NCBI RefSeq assembly: GCF_029854195.1
Contig: NZ_CP122960.1
Location: 2,672,001 to 2,736,000, forward strand
Reading direction: 5' to 3'
DNA from: Amylibacter sp. IMCC11727
Lineage (GTDB): Bacteria; Pseudomonadota; Alphaproteobacteria; Rhodobacterales; Rhodobacteraceae
Length of the DNA stretch: 64,000 nucleotides
Numbering within the stretch: the first letter of the stretch is position 1; the number at the start of each line of letters is the position of its first letter. The notes under the pieces were generated by a model. That model saw only the letters and a list, made by a program, of their open reading frames with translations, searched no databases and had not been told where the DNA came from. The position numbers and the translations under genes were made by a program. This document shows positions 1 through 8,078 of this stretch, in pieces.

Positions 1-452
1 TAGGCATGAATGATCCCGCCGTTGATCACCGTGGGGTCAATTCCCCCCGCATCCAACAACGTGGCCACCATCGTGGTCGTCGTGGTTTTGCCATGCGTCC
101 CCGCAATCGCCACGTTCGATTTCAATCGCATCAGTTCGGCCAGCATTTCCGCACGCCGCACAATCGGCAAGCCTCGCGCCCGCGCCGAGTCCAGCTCTGG
201 ATTGCCAGGTTTAATCGCAGATGAAATCACCACAACTTCGGCATCTTCCAGATTTTCAGCCATCTGCGGAAACGAAATCCGTGCGCCCATGTCGGCCAAA
301 CGATCTGTGATCTTTGATGGCTTCAAATCGGACCCTTGCACCGTATAGCCGTGATTGATCAGAACCTCGGCAATGCCAGACATCCCAATACCGCCGATAC
401 CCACAAAATGGATCGGCCCGAGCTGTGTTGGAAGTTTGGTTGCCGCGTTCAT
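1..452 (-). CDS. murC: UDP-N-acetylmuramate--L-alanine ligase (N-terminal part)
   Basis: Partial gene; the first 150 codons are present and the rest runs off the left end of the window. MurC adds L-alanine to UDP-MurNAc in the cytoplasm, the first amino acid step of peptidoglycan precursor synthesis. The translation starts MNAATKLPTQLG and shows the Rossmann motif HFVGIGGIGMSGIAE near residue 16. The Mur-ligase ATP loop GTHGKTTTTT follows near residue 117. It lies just downstream of murG on the same strand with only two bases between them, the usual dcw order (ftsW-murG-murC), so it is probably cotranscribed with them. The start is the ATG at 452. Confidence 0.95.
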   Translation of the reverse strand, partial: MNAATKLPTQLGPIHFVGIGGIGMSGIAEVLINHGYTVQGSDLKPSKITDRLADMGARISFPQMAENLEDAEVVVISSAIKPGNPELDSARARGLPIVRRAEMLAELMRLKSNVAIAGTHGKTTTTTMVATLLDAGGIDPTVINGGIIHA

Positions 453-454
453 TT

Positions 455-1543
455 CTACTCTCCTGCCAGTCCTGCGACCAGATCACCCAGATCCTTTGCC
501 GCGTCTGGTTTGCCTTGCGTCAGGGCCGCCGTCGCCATTTGCAACGCGCCTTCTTCGTCGTTCAAAACTGTTTGAATGTGCTGGGCTAAAACCTCAGCCG
601 TCAGTTGGCTTTCAGGGATAACAATTGCCGCCCCTGCGCTGGCCAAACCTTTGGCATTTGCCGTCTGCTCATCACGGATCGCGATGCCCAGCGGGATCAA
701 AATGCTGGGGCGGCCAATGATCGAAATATCCGCCACAGTGGATGCTCCAGATCGTGTAATCACCAACTGGCACTCCGACATACGCGCAGGCACATCGTCA
801 AAAAACGGCTGCACATCTGCACTGATCCCAGCGGCGGAATAGGCCGCAACCGTATCCTCGTGATCCTCTGGCCGCGCTTGTTGCGCCACGCGCACCCGCG
901 CCTTCAAGTCATCTGGCAACAAGGCCATCGCTTGAGGAATGGTCTGGGACAAAATGCGGCTGCCTTGTGAACCACCCATGGCCAGCACCGACATGGGCCA
1001 ATCCCCGGGCGCGATATAACCCGCACCAGCCCGTTCCAAAATTGCACTGCGCACTGGGTTGCCAATGAACACGCCTTCAACACCTTCAGGCAGTTCGGTT
1101 GGCCATGTCCCGCAGGCCACTGTATCCACACGTTTGGCCAGCAACTGATTTACACGGCCCAGAACGCCGTTTTGTTCGTGGATCAAACGCGGTGTTTTCG
1201 ACATGATCGCCGCCAACATCGCAGGCAACGCGGGGTATCCGCCAAAACCCGCAACAACCGCTGGTGGGTCTTTGCGCATACGGGTCCACGCGCTCAACGC
1301 GCCGCCGATGATACGAAACGGCACGCCAAGTTTGGCCACCAAACCGCCGCGCGCAAATGTTCCTGCGCTTACGACCTCAACCGTCACGGCCTCAGGGAAC
1401 CCCCCCGTATACCGCGCACCGCGTTCATCCGTGGACAGTTTCACACGCCAGCCACGGGCCAGCATTTCCTCGGCCAGTGCTTGGGCTGGAAACATATGTC
1501 CGCCCGTACCACCTGCCGCGATTATCAGTAATTTACCTGTCAT
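455..1543 (-). CDS. murG: UDP-GlcNAc:lipid I N-acetylglucosaminyltransferase MurG
   Basis: MurG transfers GlcNAc to undecaprenyl-PP-MurNAc-pentapeptide on the inner membrane face, making lipid II. The 362-residue protein has family length. It carries the N-terminal glycine-rich loop AAGGTGGHMFPA (residues 9-20), the HEQNGVLGR segment near residue 119 and the C-domain nucleotide loop MGGSQGSRIL near residue 190. It overlaps the end of ftsW by 11 bp and is followed two bases later by murC, which indicates translational coupling in the dcw operon. Confidence 0.97.
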   Translation of the reverse strand: MTGKLLIIAAGGTGGHMFPAQALAEEMLARGWRVKLSTDERGARYTGGFPEAVTVEVVSAGTFARGGLVAKLGVPFRIIGGALSAWTRMRKDPPAVVAGFGGYPALPAMLAAIMSKTPRLIHEQNGVLGRVNQLLAKRVDTVACGTWPTELPEGVEGVFIGNPVRSAILERAGAGYIAPGDWPMSVLAMGGSQGSRILSQTIPQAMALLPDDLKARVRVAQQARPEDHEDTVAAYSAAGISADVQPFFDDVPARMSECQLVITRSGASTVADISIIGRPSILIPLGIAIRDEQTANAKGLASAGAAIVIPESQLTAEVLAQHIQTVLNDEEGALQMATAALTQGKPDAAKDLGDLVAGLAGE

Positions 1544-2723
1544 CTGACCCTAATCCTGCTCTGCTCTCTGCTCCGAAAACATCGCTGATATCGCCTTGGG
1601 GACGGGTCCGCGTAAAGGCCAATAAAAACCCTAGGCCAATTCCCGCCGCCACCAATGACGACCCGCCATAGGACACAAATGGCAACGTCATACCTTTGGC
1701 AGGCAACAGGCGCACCGCCACACCCATATTGATCAGGGCTTGCATGCCAAACAATGCCGCCAAACCCGTACCCGCAAAGCGAATAAACGGGTCCCGTTCG
1801 TGGATCAGCCGCAGGAAAGAACGTACAGTTACAATCATAAACAGCGCGATAATCACCAGAACAAGGATCAAGCCATATTCCTCGGCCGCCACCGCAATAA
1901 TGAAATCCGTATGCGCATCTGGCAGGGACCATTTCACACGGCCCTCGCCTACACCGACACCAAAGAAACCACCTTCTTGGATCGCGTTTGTGGCATAACC
2001 AATCTGTGTGCGCGGGTCGATTTCGGGGTTCAAATACCCATCAATCCGCCGCGCAAAGTGTTCCGATGAATTATAGGCCAGCACACCCGCACCCGCCACC
2101 GCGCTCGCCATACCAGCCAGCAATGTCATGGGCGCACCCGCCACAAAATACATGATAAGCCAGCTGGCAATAATCAGGCTCGCCTGTCCAAAATCAGGCT
2201 GCATCGCCAGCAAAAACGCCACCAAAACTGTCACCGCAAATGACATCCGCTTACCTGGCGGCCCCGCTACTTCAAAACTCGCGGCCATCAGCCATGCGGA
2301 AAACACAATAAATCCAGGCTTCAAAAATTCCGACGGCTGCACCGATGCAAAGCCGAGCGAAATCCACCGCGTCGCGCCTTTGCCAAAATCCGTACCGATA
2401 AACGGCAGGGCACAAATCGCGATCAAACAACAAACAAAGCCGAAAACACCCAAACGGCGTACCATTTTGGGCGAAAGCATCGACACCAAAAACATCGTAA
2501 TCAGGGCAATCGTGCCAAAAAACAGCTGTTTATAAACATAATAAAACTGCGTCAGGCCGTTGCGTTCAGCCAGCGGAACCGATGCCGCAAGACCCAGCAA
2601 AATGCCCACCATGAACAGCATAAGGATCGCAGACAAAGCCCATTTGTCCACGGTCCGCCACCATTTTGGAAGGACTGGTTCACCGGGCTTGCTCGCCACA
2701 GTGCCAAACACCATCTCCGTCAT
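1533..2723 (-). CDS. ftsW: Septal peptidoglycan polymerase FtsW (SEDS family)
   Basis: A 396-residue SEDS-family integral membrane protein with about ten hydrophobic segments. FtsW polymerises lipid II at the division septum together with its class B PBP partner. Family features are KGATRWISLGFASVQPSEF (about residues 134-152), the PDFGQAS segment near residue 196 and the C-terminal PFVSYGGSSL signature near residue 348. It precedes and overlaps murG, as in other alphaproteobacterial dcw clusters. The start is the ATG at 2723; the upstream 228 bp hold no other gene on this strand. Confidence 0.95.
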   Translation of the reverse strand: MTEMVFGTVASKPGEPVLPKWWRTVDKWALSAILMLFMVGILLGLAASVPLAERNGLTQFYYVYKQLFFGTIALITMFLVSMLSPKMVRRLGVFGFVCCLIAICALPFIGTDFGKGATRWISLGFASVQPSEFLKPGFIVFSAWLMAASFEVAGPPGKRMSFAVTVLVAFLLAMQPDFGQASLIIASWLIMYFVAGAPMTLLAGMASAVAGAGVLAYNSSEHFARRIDGYLNPEIDPRTQIGYATNAIQEGGFFGVGVGEGRVKWSLPDAHTDFIIAVAAEEYGLILVLVIIALFMIVTVRSFLRLIHERDPFIRFAGTGLAALFGMQALINMGVAVRLLPAKGMTLPFVSYGGSSLVAAGIGLGFLLAFTRTRPQGDISDVFGAESRAGLGSDDR

Positions 2724-2951
2724 GTGAAATGCCTGCCCTTAAATACGCTACTCTTGCCTTGTTCCGCCGCCTCATTATTCGGGCGATCGTGAATTGGACC
2801 CAACATAACCACACTGATTCGAAAATACTAGGGCTGATTCGGGGCCGTTTTGTGAAACCCATTAATCCGCTCATTGCGTTACGTCTTGACTCATTCCCCT
2901 CAGACATTTCAAAATTGAGCAAGATACATTTAAATTTATTGGGGATAGATT
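2724..2951. promoter_or_regulatory. Divergent intergenic region between ftsW and a lipoprotein gene
   Basis: This 228-bp A+T-rich gap separates the divergent ftsW and lipoprotein genes. On the plus strand a possible sigma-70 promoter reads TTGACT (2886-2891), an 18-bp spacer, then CAAAAT (2910-2915), followed by a GGGGAT ribosome site before the ATG at 2952. The match is only fair. I saw no convincing promoter for ftsW, which may be read from upstream genes or a weak local promoter. Confidence 0.3.
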
Positions 2952-4085
2952 ATGCGTTTACTGGTTTTGTGTTTATTTTTACTCGGATGTAGTGCAGCGC
3001 CAAGTGACGACCTCAGGGTCCAGTACGGCAAAGAAGCTCGAAAACTTGGATTGATACCCGTCTTCCCACCCCGTGAAGAGTTTCAATTAGGCGATGTGTT
3101 TCTTTGGTCGCAGCCAACAGGAAAACCAGACAAACGGCACAATCTATGGGTCGGCTCGATGCCAGAGTTTCAAATTGCAGCCGACAAATTTTTGGAAGAT
3201 AGAATTGTGTTTCAATCCACCGCCGCTTCTGGAGACCAAAAAGATCTTTTCGGAACGGATCTGGCGACTCGAAATGCGCAACGCATCCAGACCCTACCCA
3301 TTGCGGCCTTTCCAACAGTGTCTGGCGATGCGGGTTTCAGTGGAAGCATTGGTATTCTAAAAGCGCTTCAGGCGATTGGGCTGGCTGGGGGGGCCAGAAC
3401 CCAAGTAACTTTGAACTTTAATGACGTGCGAACATATTGGGTGCCTCGCGTCAATGCTGTGGCAGAAGTTTTGCAAGCGGAAGCCAAAAAAGGTAAAAGT
3501 ATTTCCAGCAGCACTGACATTACTGATGTGCTTCTAAGTAGGTTGATAACCACCGCCCCTGGTCGAAACGTGAATACTATTCTGGCTGTTCCGGCCAACA
3601 TTTTAGAACAAGACTCAAAAAGAGGCGGCTTTTCGAACTCCCCTTTGGACCTTTGTGATCCCAATGACACAAATGTTGTCGGCATTTCAGTCGTTAGCCG
3701 TGTTTATCTCACACGGCAAATTAACTACACTTACCGAAATGGACGCATCATTAACGCAGGCGTCAAACGGGCAACGTCAGGCACACTCAGCGATATTCCG
3801 ACCCAATCGCCTGTAACTGTCAACGTCACCCCCAGTGCAACAGGCGAAGTATCGGATTCCGCTCTGGCGTCGCAAGTCACTGCGTTACAATCTCAAATTG
3901 ATGCACTTTCACAATCCCAAGGAACCGGGAATAGCGTTTCGTTTCAAAGCTGGGATGCCCGCGGCCTGACCTTTGCTCAAAAATATGCGCGCCCAGTGTC
4001 TATTGGATGGGAAGGGTACGATTTTCGCGATCCTAAAATTAAGGATATGCTCTGCAAAGCCAAGCCACCCAAAACCAATCCTTAG
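2952..4085 (+). CDS. Hypothetical outer-surface lipoprotein
   Basis: I do not recognise the family. The 377-residue product begins MRLLVLCLFLLGCSAAPSD, a lipoprotein signal peptide with lipobox LLGC and Cys13 as the lipidation site. The next residues SAAP do not include Asp at +2, so outer-membrane sorting is plausible. The mature part is mixed alpha/beta with no obvious repeats. Near residue 310 a short Gln/Ser-rich coiled-coil-like stretch (SQVTALQSQIDALSQSQG) precedes the C-terminus. The gene is more A+T-rich than murG/ftsW and is followed 53 bp later, same strand, by another exported protein; the two may be an acquired pair. The start is supported by a GGGGAT ribosome site. Confidence 0.7.
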   Translation: MRLLVLCLFLLGCSAAPSDDLRVQYGKEARKLGLIPVFPPREEFQLGDVFLWSQPTGKPDKRHNLWVGSMPEFQIAADKFLEDRIVFQSTAASGDQKDLFGTDLATRNAQRIQTLPIAAFPTVSGDAGFSGSIGILKALQAIGLAGGARTQVTLNFNDVRTYWVPRVNAVAEVLQAEAKKGKSISSSTDITDVLLSRLITTAPGRNVNTILAVPANILEQDSKRGGFSNSPLDLCDPNDTNVVGISVVSRVYLTRQINYTYRNGRIINAGVKRATSGTLSDIPTQSPVTVNVTPSATGEVSDSALASQVTALQSQIDALSQSQGTGNSVSFQSWDARGLTFAQKYARPVSIGWEGYDFRDPKIKDMLCKAKPPKTNP

Positions 4086-4138
4086 TATCCTCAAACCCAT
4101 AATCCAAATCCCATTTCCAAAGCAAAAAGGAACGCATC

Positions 4139-4639
4139 ATGTTATTCTCAAAGGCTTTTTCCCGTTTCGTCGCAATTCTTGGCACATCACTCTGCCTATT
4201 TGGCCAACCCGTCTTCGCCGACACGATCAGCGATCTAGAAAATCAAATTGAGCTCGTCAAAAAGCAGACAGAGCTTGAACTAGAAAAGAACAAACTCCTC
4301 AAAGAAAAGTTGGCCAATGTGACGCAGCGCGCGGCCATTGCTGCAAAGCAAAATGAACTTTCAACCGCGGTCAGAAATGAGGCAGCCGTTCTCATCAAAG
4401 TGAATTCGGCTTACATCTCGTCCAAAGTTGATGGAACCAAACGATGTAACGCTGCTCCGTTTGTTGAGCATAAATGCAACGGTGAAAAAGAGTGTGACTT
4501 CAAAGTCGACGAAACGATTTGTGGTGATCCGTCCAACAAAATCGACGCCAAGAATATTGTTCTAAACTACAGTTGCGACAAACTGGTGAAAGACGCGTCT
4601 GTGAACTTTGGACTGCAAGCACATTTAACCTGCAATTGA
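4139..4639 (+). CDS. Exported coiled-coil protein with Cys-rich, SUEL-lectin-like C-domain
   Basis: A 166-residue secreted protein. Residues 1-28 are a Sec signal peptide ending PVFADT. Residues 30-62 form a charged coiled coil (ISDLENQIELVKKQTELELE and onward). The C-terminal part (about 85-166) has six cysteines (103, 113, 119, 128, 146, 165) in a pattern C-x9-C-x5-C-x8-C, then GDP and NYSC. This resembles the galactose-binding SUEL/rhamnose-binding lectin fold (CxGxxxCxV, FGDPC, VxYxC). The resemblance is by eye and the lectin assignment is an inference. It lies 53 bp after the lipoprotein gene on the same strand, so joint surface function is possible. Confidence 0.7.
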   Translation: MLFSKAFSRFVAILGTSLCLFGQPVFADTISDLENQIELVKKQTELELEKNKLLKEKLANVTQRAAIAAKQNELSTAVRNEAAVLIKVNSAYISSKVDGTKRCNAAPFVEHKCNGEKECDFKVDETICGDPSNKIDAKNIVLNYSCDKLVKDASVNFGLQAHLTCN

Positions 4640-4659
4640 TCTGCGGCCCCACACTTTAA

Positions 4660-6033
4660 CTACACCGCCACCACCTCCAACACATACCCATCAGGGCGCA
4701 CGACCACAGCTTCAACCCCATGCTCTGCCAGCCAATCCTGCGCTCCCACCACCATGGGCAAGTCACTTTCAATTGCCCTGCTGGCCAGCACATAAAACCC
4801 CTGCTTTGCGAAATCATCCGCCAAAACGCCGTCTATACGGGGTTGCGGGGCCAGCGCACCACCAACCCCTTTGCGCGTACCGAGCCCCGCGCCCAGCTCT
4901 GGCCAAATGCTCTTCATCTTACCTTTAGGCGCTTCCCCCGCAGCCGTTTGGTTGATCAGTTTCCCCAAACTCACCGTCAACTCAATAAACTGCCTGATAT
5001 GGGGCTCCCGTTCGCTCTCATAGGACCACAACACATCCTCACCCCCGTACAAAACCTGCCCCAGCTTCCAGCTCAAATTGGCCACATCCCGAATGCCCGC
5101 GCACATGCCCTGCCCCATAAACGGCGGCATTTGATGCGCCGCATCCCCCACCAGAAACACACGATCTTTGCGCCAGCTTTCGGCCACACAGGATCGAAAG
5201 GTGTAAACAGCTGATCGTTCCAATTCCGCATCTTCGGGCGTGATCCAACGGGACAACCGCTGCCAAATCTCGCTTTCATTCGGGTCCACCGCACGATCAT
5301 CTGGCAGCCGCAACTCCCAACGTCGTCGATCCCCCACACCGCGCACGTATGTGGCCGAATTGACGGGATCACAAAACTGCACCGAATAATCCCCAAGGTC
5401 AGGGCGCGGCCGTTTCAGGATCAAATCCACCACCAGCCAGTCTTCCTTGAAACCCAGATCATCCTCGCCAATGCCAAGCCTGCGCCGCACAAATGAATTC
5501 GCACCATCCGCCCCAACAGCATAAACAGCCCGAACCGTACGCCCGCCAGCCAGCGTGACATCAACCCCCGTTTCATCCTGTTCGATATCCGTAACCGCAA
5601 CGCCTTCGATCAACTGAACATGCGCAAACCGATCCAACCCAGCGCGCAGCGCATCCTCGATCCCAGGCTGGTGGCACCGATTGCTTTCATGCCAACCCAT
5701 GGGGCCGATGTTTTGATCGCGCGACCAATCCACTACCACCGTGTCGTTTGTGTCTTTAAACAGCATCCCGCGCCCCACCATCGTGTGGGGCAACACTTCC
5801 TCCGCCAAACTTGCCGCCTGAAACACGCGCATCGCCTCGCCGTCAAAATGCACCGCGCGGGGCAGGTCATAGGGTTTGGGCTGCTTTTCCACGATCACAG
5901 CGGACACGCCCCGTCGCCCCAGCAAATTGCCCAGCAACAGGCCAACAGGCCCCGCCCCAATTATGCAAACATCACAATTCAGCGGTTTTGGTTCCTTCCA
6001 TGCGCACCCCTTCGCCGTTGCGATGGGTGCCAT
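4660..6033 (-). CDS. FAD-dependent aromatic monooxygenase (MhpA/PheA-like)
   Basis: A group A flavoprotein monooxygenase of the 3-(3-hydroxyphenyl)propionate hydroxylase type. These enzymes use NAD(P)H and O2 to hydroxylate phenolic substrates in the cytosol. Visible features are the FAD-binding CDVCIIGAGPVGLLLG near the N-terminus, the DG motif AVGADGANSFVRRRLG and the second FAD motif RVFLVGDAAHQMPPFMGQG. The length of 457 residues is short for MhpA (about 550). An ATG at 6033 is chosen; it overlaps the upstream VOC gene by 62 bp. A rare CTG at 5982, just before the VOC stop, would give a tighter start. The pairing with a VOC protein suggests aromatic oxidation, but the substrate is unknown. 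Confidence 0.85.
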   Translation of the reverse strand: MAPIATAKGCAWKEPKPLNCDVCIIGAGPVGLLLGNLLGRRGVSAVIVEKQPKPYDLPRAVHFDGEAMRVFQAASLAEEVLPHTMVGRGMLFKDTNDTVVVDWSRDQNIGPMGWHESNRCHQPGIEDALRAGLDRFAHVQLIEGVAVTDIEQDETGVDVTLAGGRTVRAVYAVGADGANSFVRRRLGIGEDDLGFKEDWLVVDLILKRPRPDLGDYSVQFCDPVNSATYVRGVGDRRRWELRLPDDRAVDPNESEIWQRLSRWITPEDAELERSAVYTFRSCVAESWRKDRVFLVGDAAHQMPPFMGQGMCAGIRDVANLSWKLGQVLYGGEDVLWSYESEREPHIRQFIELTVSLGKLINQTAAGEAPKGKMKSIWPELGAGLGTRKGVGGALAPQPRIDGVLADDFAKQGFYVLASRAIESDLPMVVGAQDWLAEHGVEAVVVRPDGYVLEVVAV

Positions 6034-6514
6034 CTGGGTCAATGGTGGCCAAATTGCAGAAAATCTCGATCCGATGCCCGTCAGGGTCCAGAATATAAAA
6101 CGCTTCGTTTTCCCCCCAGGACCCATCCCCACGCGGGTTCACCCAAGAATGCAGCACAGGCCCGCGCACAAAGCGCACATCCCCACGCGCACGCAACTGC
6201 GCCTCCAATTTCACCCAATCCGCGCGGCTGTCACATTCAAACGCGAAATGATGGAACATGGGCGGCCCCTTCAAATCCTCTTCTGGCAAAGACGGCTTGG
6301 GCGTATATTCCTTGGCTGGGTTATGCACGATCACCAGTTCATGATGCACATCCCCAAGCCGCATAAAGGTCAACTCCACAGGAATGCCCTCCACTTCATA
6401 GGCGGCATGGCGCTCTGTCAGCTTAAACCCCAAAACCTCGCGATACCACGCAATGGCACGATCCGTATCAGCAACCTCAACCGCGAAATGCTGCATTCGT
6501 TTGATTAATGGCAT
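5972..6514 (-). CDS. VOC-family (glyoxalase/extradiol dioxygenase-like) protein
   Basis: A 180-residue protein of the vicinal oxygen chelate fold: RMQHFAVEVADTDRAIAWY at the N-terminus, then a second beta-alpha-beta-beta-beta half ending EAFYILDPDGHRIEIF. Candidate metal ligands are the early His (QHF), a His in the PMFHHFAFEC segment and the Glu of RIEIF. Members include glyoxalases, fosfomycin-resistance enzymes and type I extradiol dioxygenases, and the exact reaction cannot be told. The ATG at 6514 is preceded by AAAGGGA. The frame stays open further upstream, but that part is translated palindromic-element DNA and is rejected. It overlaps the downstream monooxygenase gene, so the two are probably coupled. 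Confidence 0.85.
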   Translation of the reverse strand: MPLIKRMQHFAVEVADTDRAIAWYREVLGFKLTERHAAYEVEGIPVELTFMRLGDVHHELVIVHNPAKEYTPKPSLPEEDLKGPPMFHHFAFECDSRADWVKLEAQLRARGDVRFVRGPVLHSWVNPRGDGSWGENEAFYILDPDGHRIEIFCNLATIDPDGTHRNGEGVRMEGTKTAEL

Positions 6515-6528
6515 GACGTCCCTTTCAT

Positions 6529-6835
6529 TAGGGCCTGTTAACACTATCGACATCATCGCAGCGCGAGACGGATTTTGCTCTGCACAAGGCATCTGGCGCG
6601 CATAAATCTGGCGATTTTCAGCGCCAGATAACGCCCCCTCTCGGGCATGCAAGCATGCCCTGCCGGGCAGCGGAGCAGGGCAAAATCCGCCGCGCCGCGT
6701 TGCGGTTTCGCGAATTTTCGCCAGACCTGCGTTATCTGCCCTTGAAATAGCCCCCTATTCCTGCGGTCAGATGCCTTGTTCTGACGAAAATTCGACTGAA
6801 ACTGCGGTGATGTCGATAGTGTTAACAGGCCCTAG
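6529..6835. mobile_element. MITE-like palindromic element with TA-flanked inverted repeats
   Basis: A 307-bp non-coding element. Its termini are 33-bp inverted repeats beginning TAGGGCCTGTTAACACTATC, left at 6529-6561 and right at about 6803-6835, with one mismatch. Weaker inverted similarity continues inward: ACAAGGCATCTG and CAGATAACGC-type blocks occur on both arms, so much of the element is an imperfect palindrome. TA flanks each end, which fits target duplication by an IS630/Tc1-mariner-type transposase. No transposase is encoded. It lies only 14 bp before the VOC start codon, so transcription of that operon must start in or cross it. Confidence 0.75.
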
Positions 6836-6849
6836 GCCAAAGACAACCA

Positions 6850-6882
6850 CGAAAAAGACCGTTGGTGAAGCCACCAACGGCC
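6850..6882 (-). terminator. Rho-independent terminator of carD
   Basis: Read on the minus strand, a 9-bp stem CCGTTGGTG / CACCAACGG (6872-6880 pairing with 6859-6867) with a 4-nt loop is followed by TCTTTTTC. It lies 26 bp beyond the carD stop codon. Confidence 0.85.
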
Positions 6883-6907
6883 TAAACTTCAGAAATAGTG
6901 CGTTTGT

Positions 6908-7441
6908 TTACGTCGCTGGTGCGGCTGGCACAGGCACAACGCGGCTGCTTAGGACGGCGTCGATTTCGCTTTGCGCTTCCATTTCGTCCACTGCTTTCAC
7001 CGCGGCCACTTCGCGGGTCAGCCGTTCCAGCGCTGCTTCATACAACTGACGTTCGGAATAGGATTGCTCACGCTGTTCGTCGTTGCGGTGCAAATCACGT
7101 ACAACCTCGGCAATGGAAATCAGATCGCCAGAGTTGATCTTTTGCTCATATTCCTGCGCACGGCGCGACCACATGGCCCGCTTCACCCGCGCACGGCCCT
7201 TTAGGGTCGTCAAACATTTCGCCACAACATTCGCATCGGACAGCCCACGCAACCCGTGCAGGATCGCCTTTTCCGTTGGAACCTTCAGCTTCATCTTGTC
7301 CTTTTCGAACGCGATGTCATAAAGCTCCATCTCAATGCCAGCGACTTCTTGTTCAATAATATCAACGATTTTGCCAACGCCGTGGGCGGGGTACACAACG
7401 AACTGGTCCACTGCAAAATCGAGGTTCTTTTTCTTAGCCAT
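6908..7441 (-). CDS. carD: CarD-family transcriptional regulator
   Basis: A 177-residue CarD/CdnL-type protein. CarD binds the RNA polymerase beta subunit beta1 lobe and stabilises open complexes at promoters, notably rRNA promoters. The N-terminal TRCF-like Tudor domain is visible as DQFVVYPAHGVGKIVDI (about residues 12-28), followed by a helical DNA-binding domain with AKCLTTLKGRARVKRAMWSRR. A C-terminal helix and an Ala/Pro-rich tail (PVPAAPAT) follow. It is monocistronic, with its own terminator downstream. Confidence 0.93.
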   Translation of the reverse strand: MAKKKNLDFAVDQFVVYPAHGVGKIVDIIEQEVAGIEMELYDIAFEKDKMKLKVPTEKAILHGLRGLSDANVVAKCLTTLKGRARVKRAMWSRRAQEYEQKINSGDLISIAEVVRDLHRNDEQREQSYSERQLYEAALERLTREVAAVKAVDEMEAQSEIDAVLSSRVVPVPAAPAT

Positions 7442-7506
7442 TCAGCCATATTCCTTTTGAGGGGCCCCGCATCGGCGCAGGACCTTTCCGCACAGCAGCA
7501 TACCAC

Positions 7507-7533
7507 AAAAAGCCCCCCTCTGCCAGAGGGGCC
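7507..7533 (-). terminator. Rho-independent terminator of fdxA
   Basis: On the minus strand, stem CCCCTC/GAGGGG (7526-7531 pairing with 7515-7520) with a 5-nt loop is followed by GCTTTTTG. It lies about 30 bp after the fdxA stop. Confidence 0.8.
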
Positions 7534-7563
7534 AATCATCTGATTTTCAACGATTAATAGGGC

Positions 7564-7902
7564 TTAGCCGCCCTTGCCGGGATTCGGTGAAAAATGCGTT
7601 TCCAGCTTGTTTTCCACACCATCGAGCTTTTCCGCATCTGGCAGCGGATCAACCTTGGTGATGATCACAGGCCATTTTTCCGAATACTCGCGGTTAAACT
7701 CCACCCATTTTTCCATGTCAGGTTCCGTATCAGGACGGATCGCATCCACAGGGCATTCTGGCTCACACACACCACAATCAATGCACTCATCAGGGTGGAT
7801 CACCAGCATGTTTTCGCCCTCATAAAAGCAGTCCACTGGACAGACTTCCACACAATCTGTGTGCTTGCAGGCGATACAGTTATCAAGAACGACATAAGTC
7901 AT
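7564..7902 (-). CDS. fdxA: Seven-iron ferredoxin FdxA (3Fe-4S/4Fe-4S)
   Basis: A 112-residue bacterial 7Fe ferredoxin, a small cytosolic electron carrier. The N-terminal ferredoxin fold carries two Cys clusters: CIACKHTDCVEVCPVDCF (residues 9-26) and CIDCGVCEPECP (residues 40-51). An extended C-terminal tail (residues 58-112) is typical of the Azotobacter FdI/FdxA type. It is monocistronic with a terminator downstream. The electron-transfer partner cannot be deduced from the neighbours. Confidence 0.95.
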   Translation of the reverse strand: MTYVVLDNCIACKHTDCVEVCPVDCFYEGENMLVIHPDECIDCGVCEPECPVDAIRPDTEPDMEKWVEFNREYSEKWPVIITKVDPLPDAEKLDGVENKLETHFSPNPGKGG

Positions 7903-8078
7903 TTGCGTACTCTCGAATGTTCAACATTTGAAAGGCGTTATATGAGGGATTGGTTTTGGCGGAAAGAGAGAAATTGCCGCGCGTGTTCACAGTTCGGTTT
8001 CGCCTCTTTAATCACAGTTGATTTCCGCGTGTTTTCGCGCCACATACGGCCCAATCTCCACCATTCGAAAGCGGCACA

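Noticed and set aside
6515..6652. N-terminal extension of the VOC protein into the palindromic element
   Set aside because: The extra residues are translated element DNA, and a good ribosome site precedes the internal ATG at 6514.
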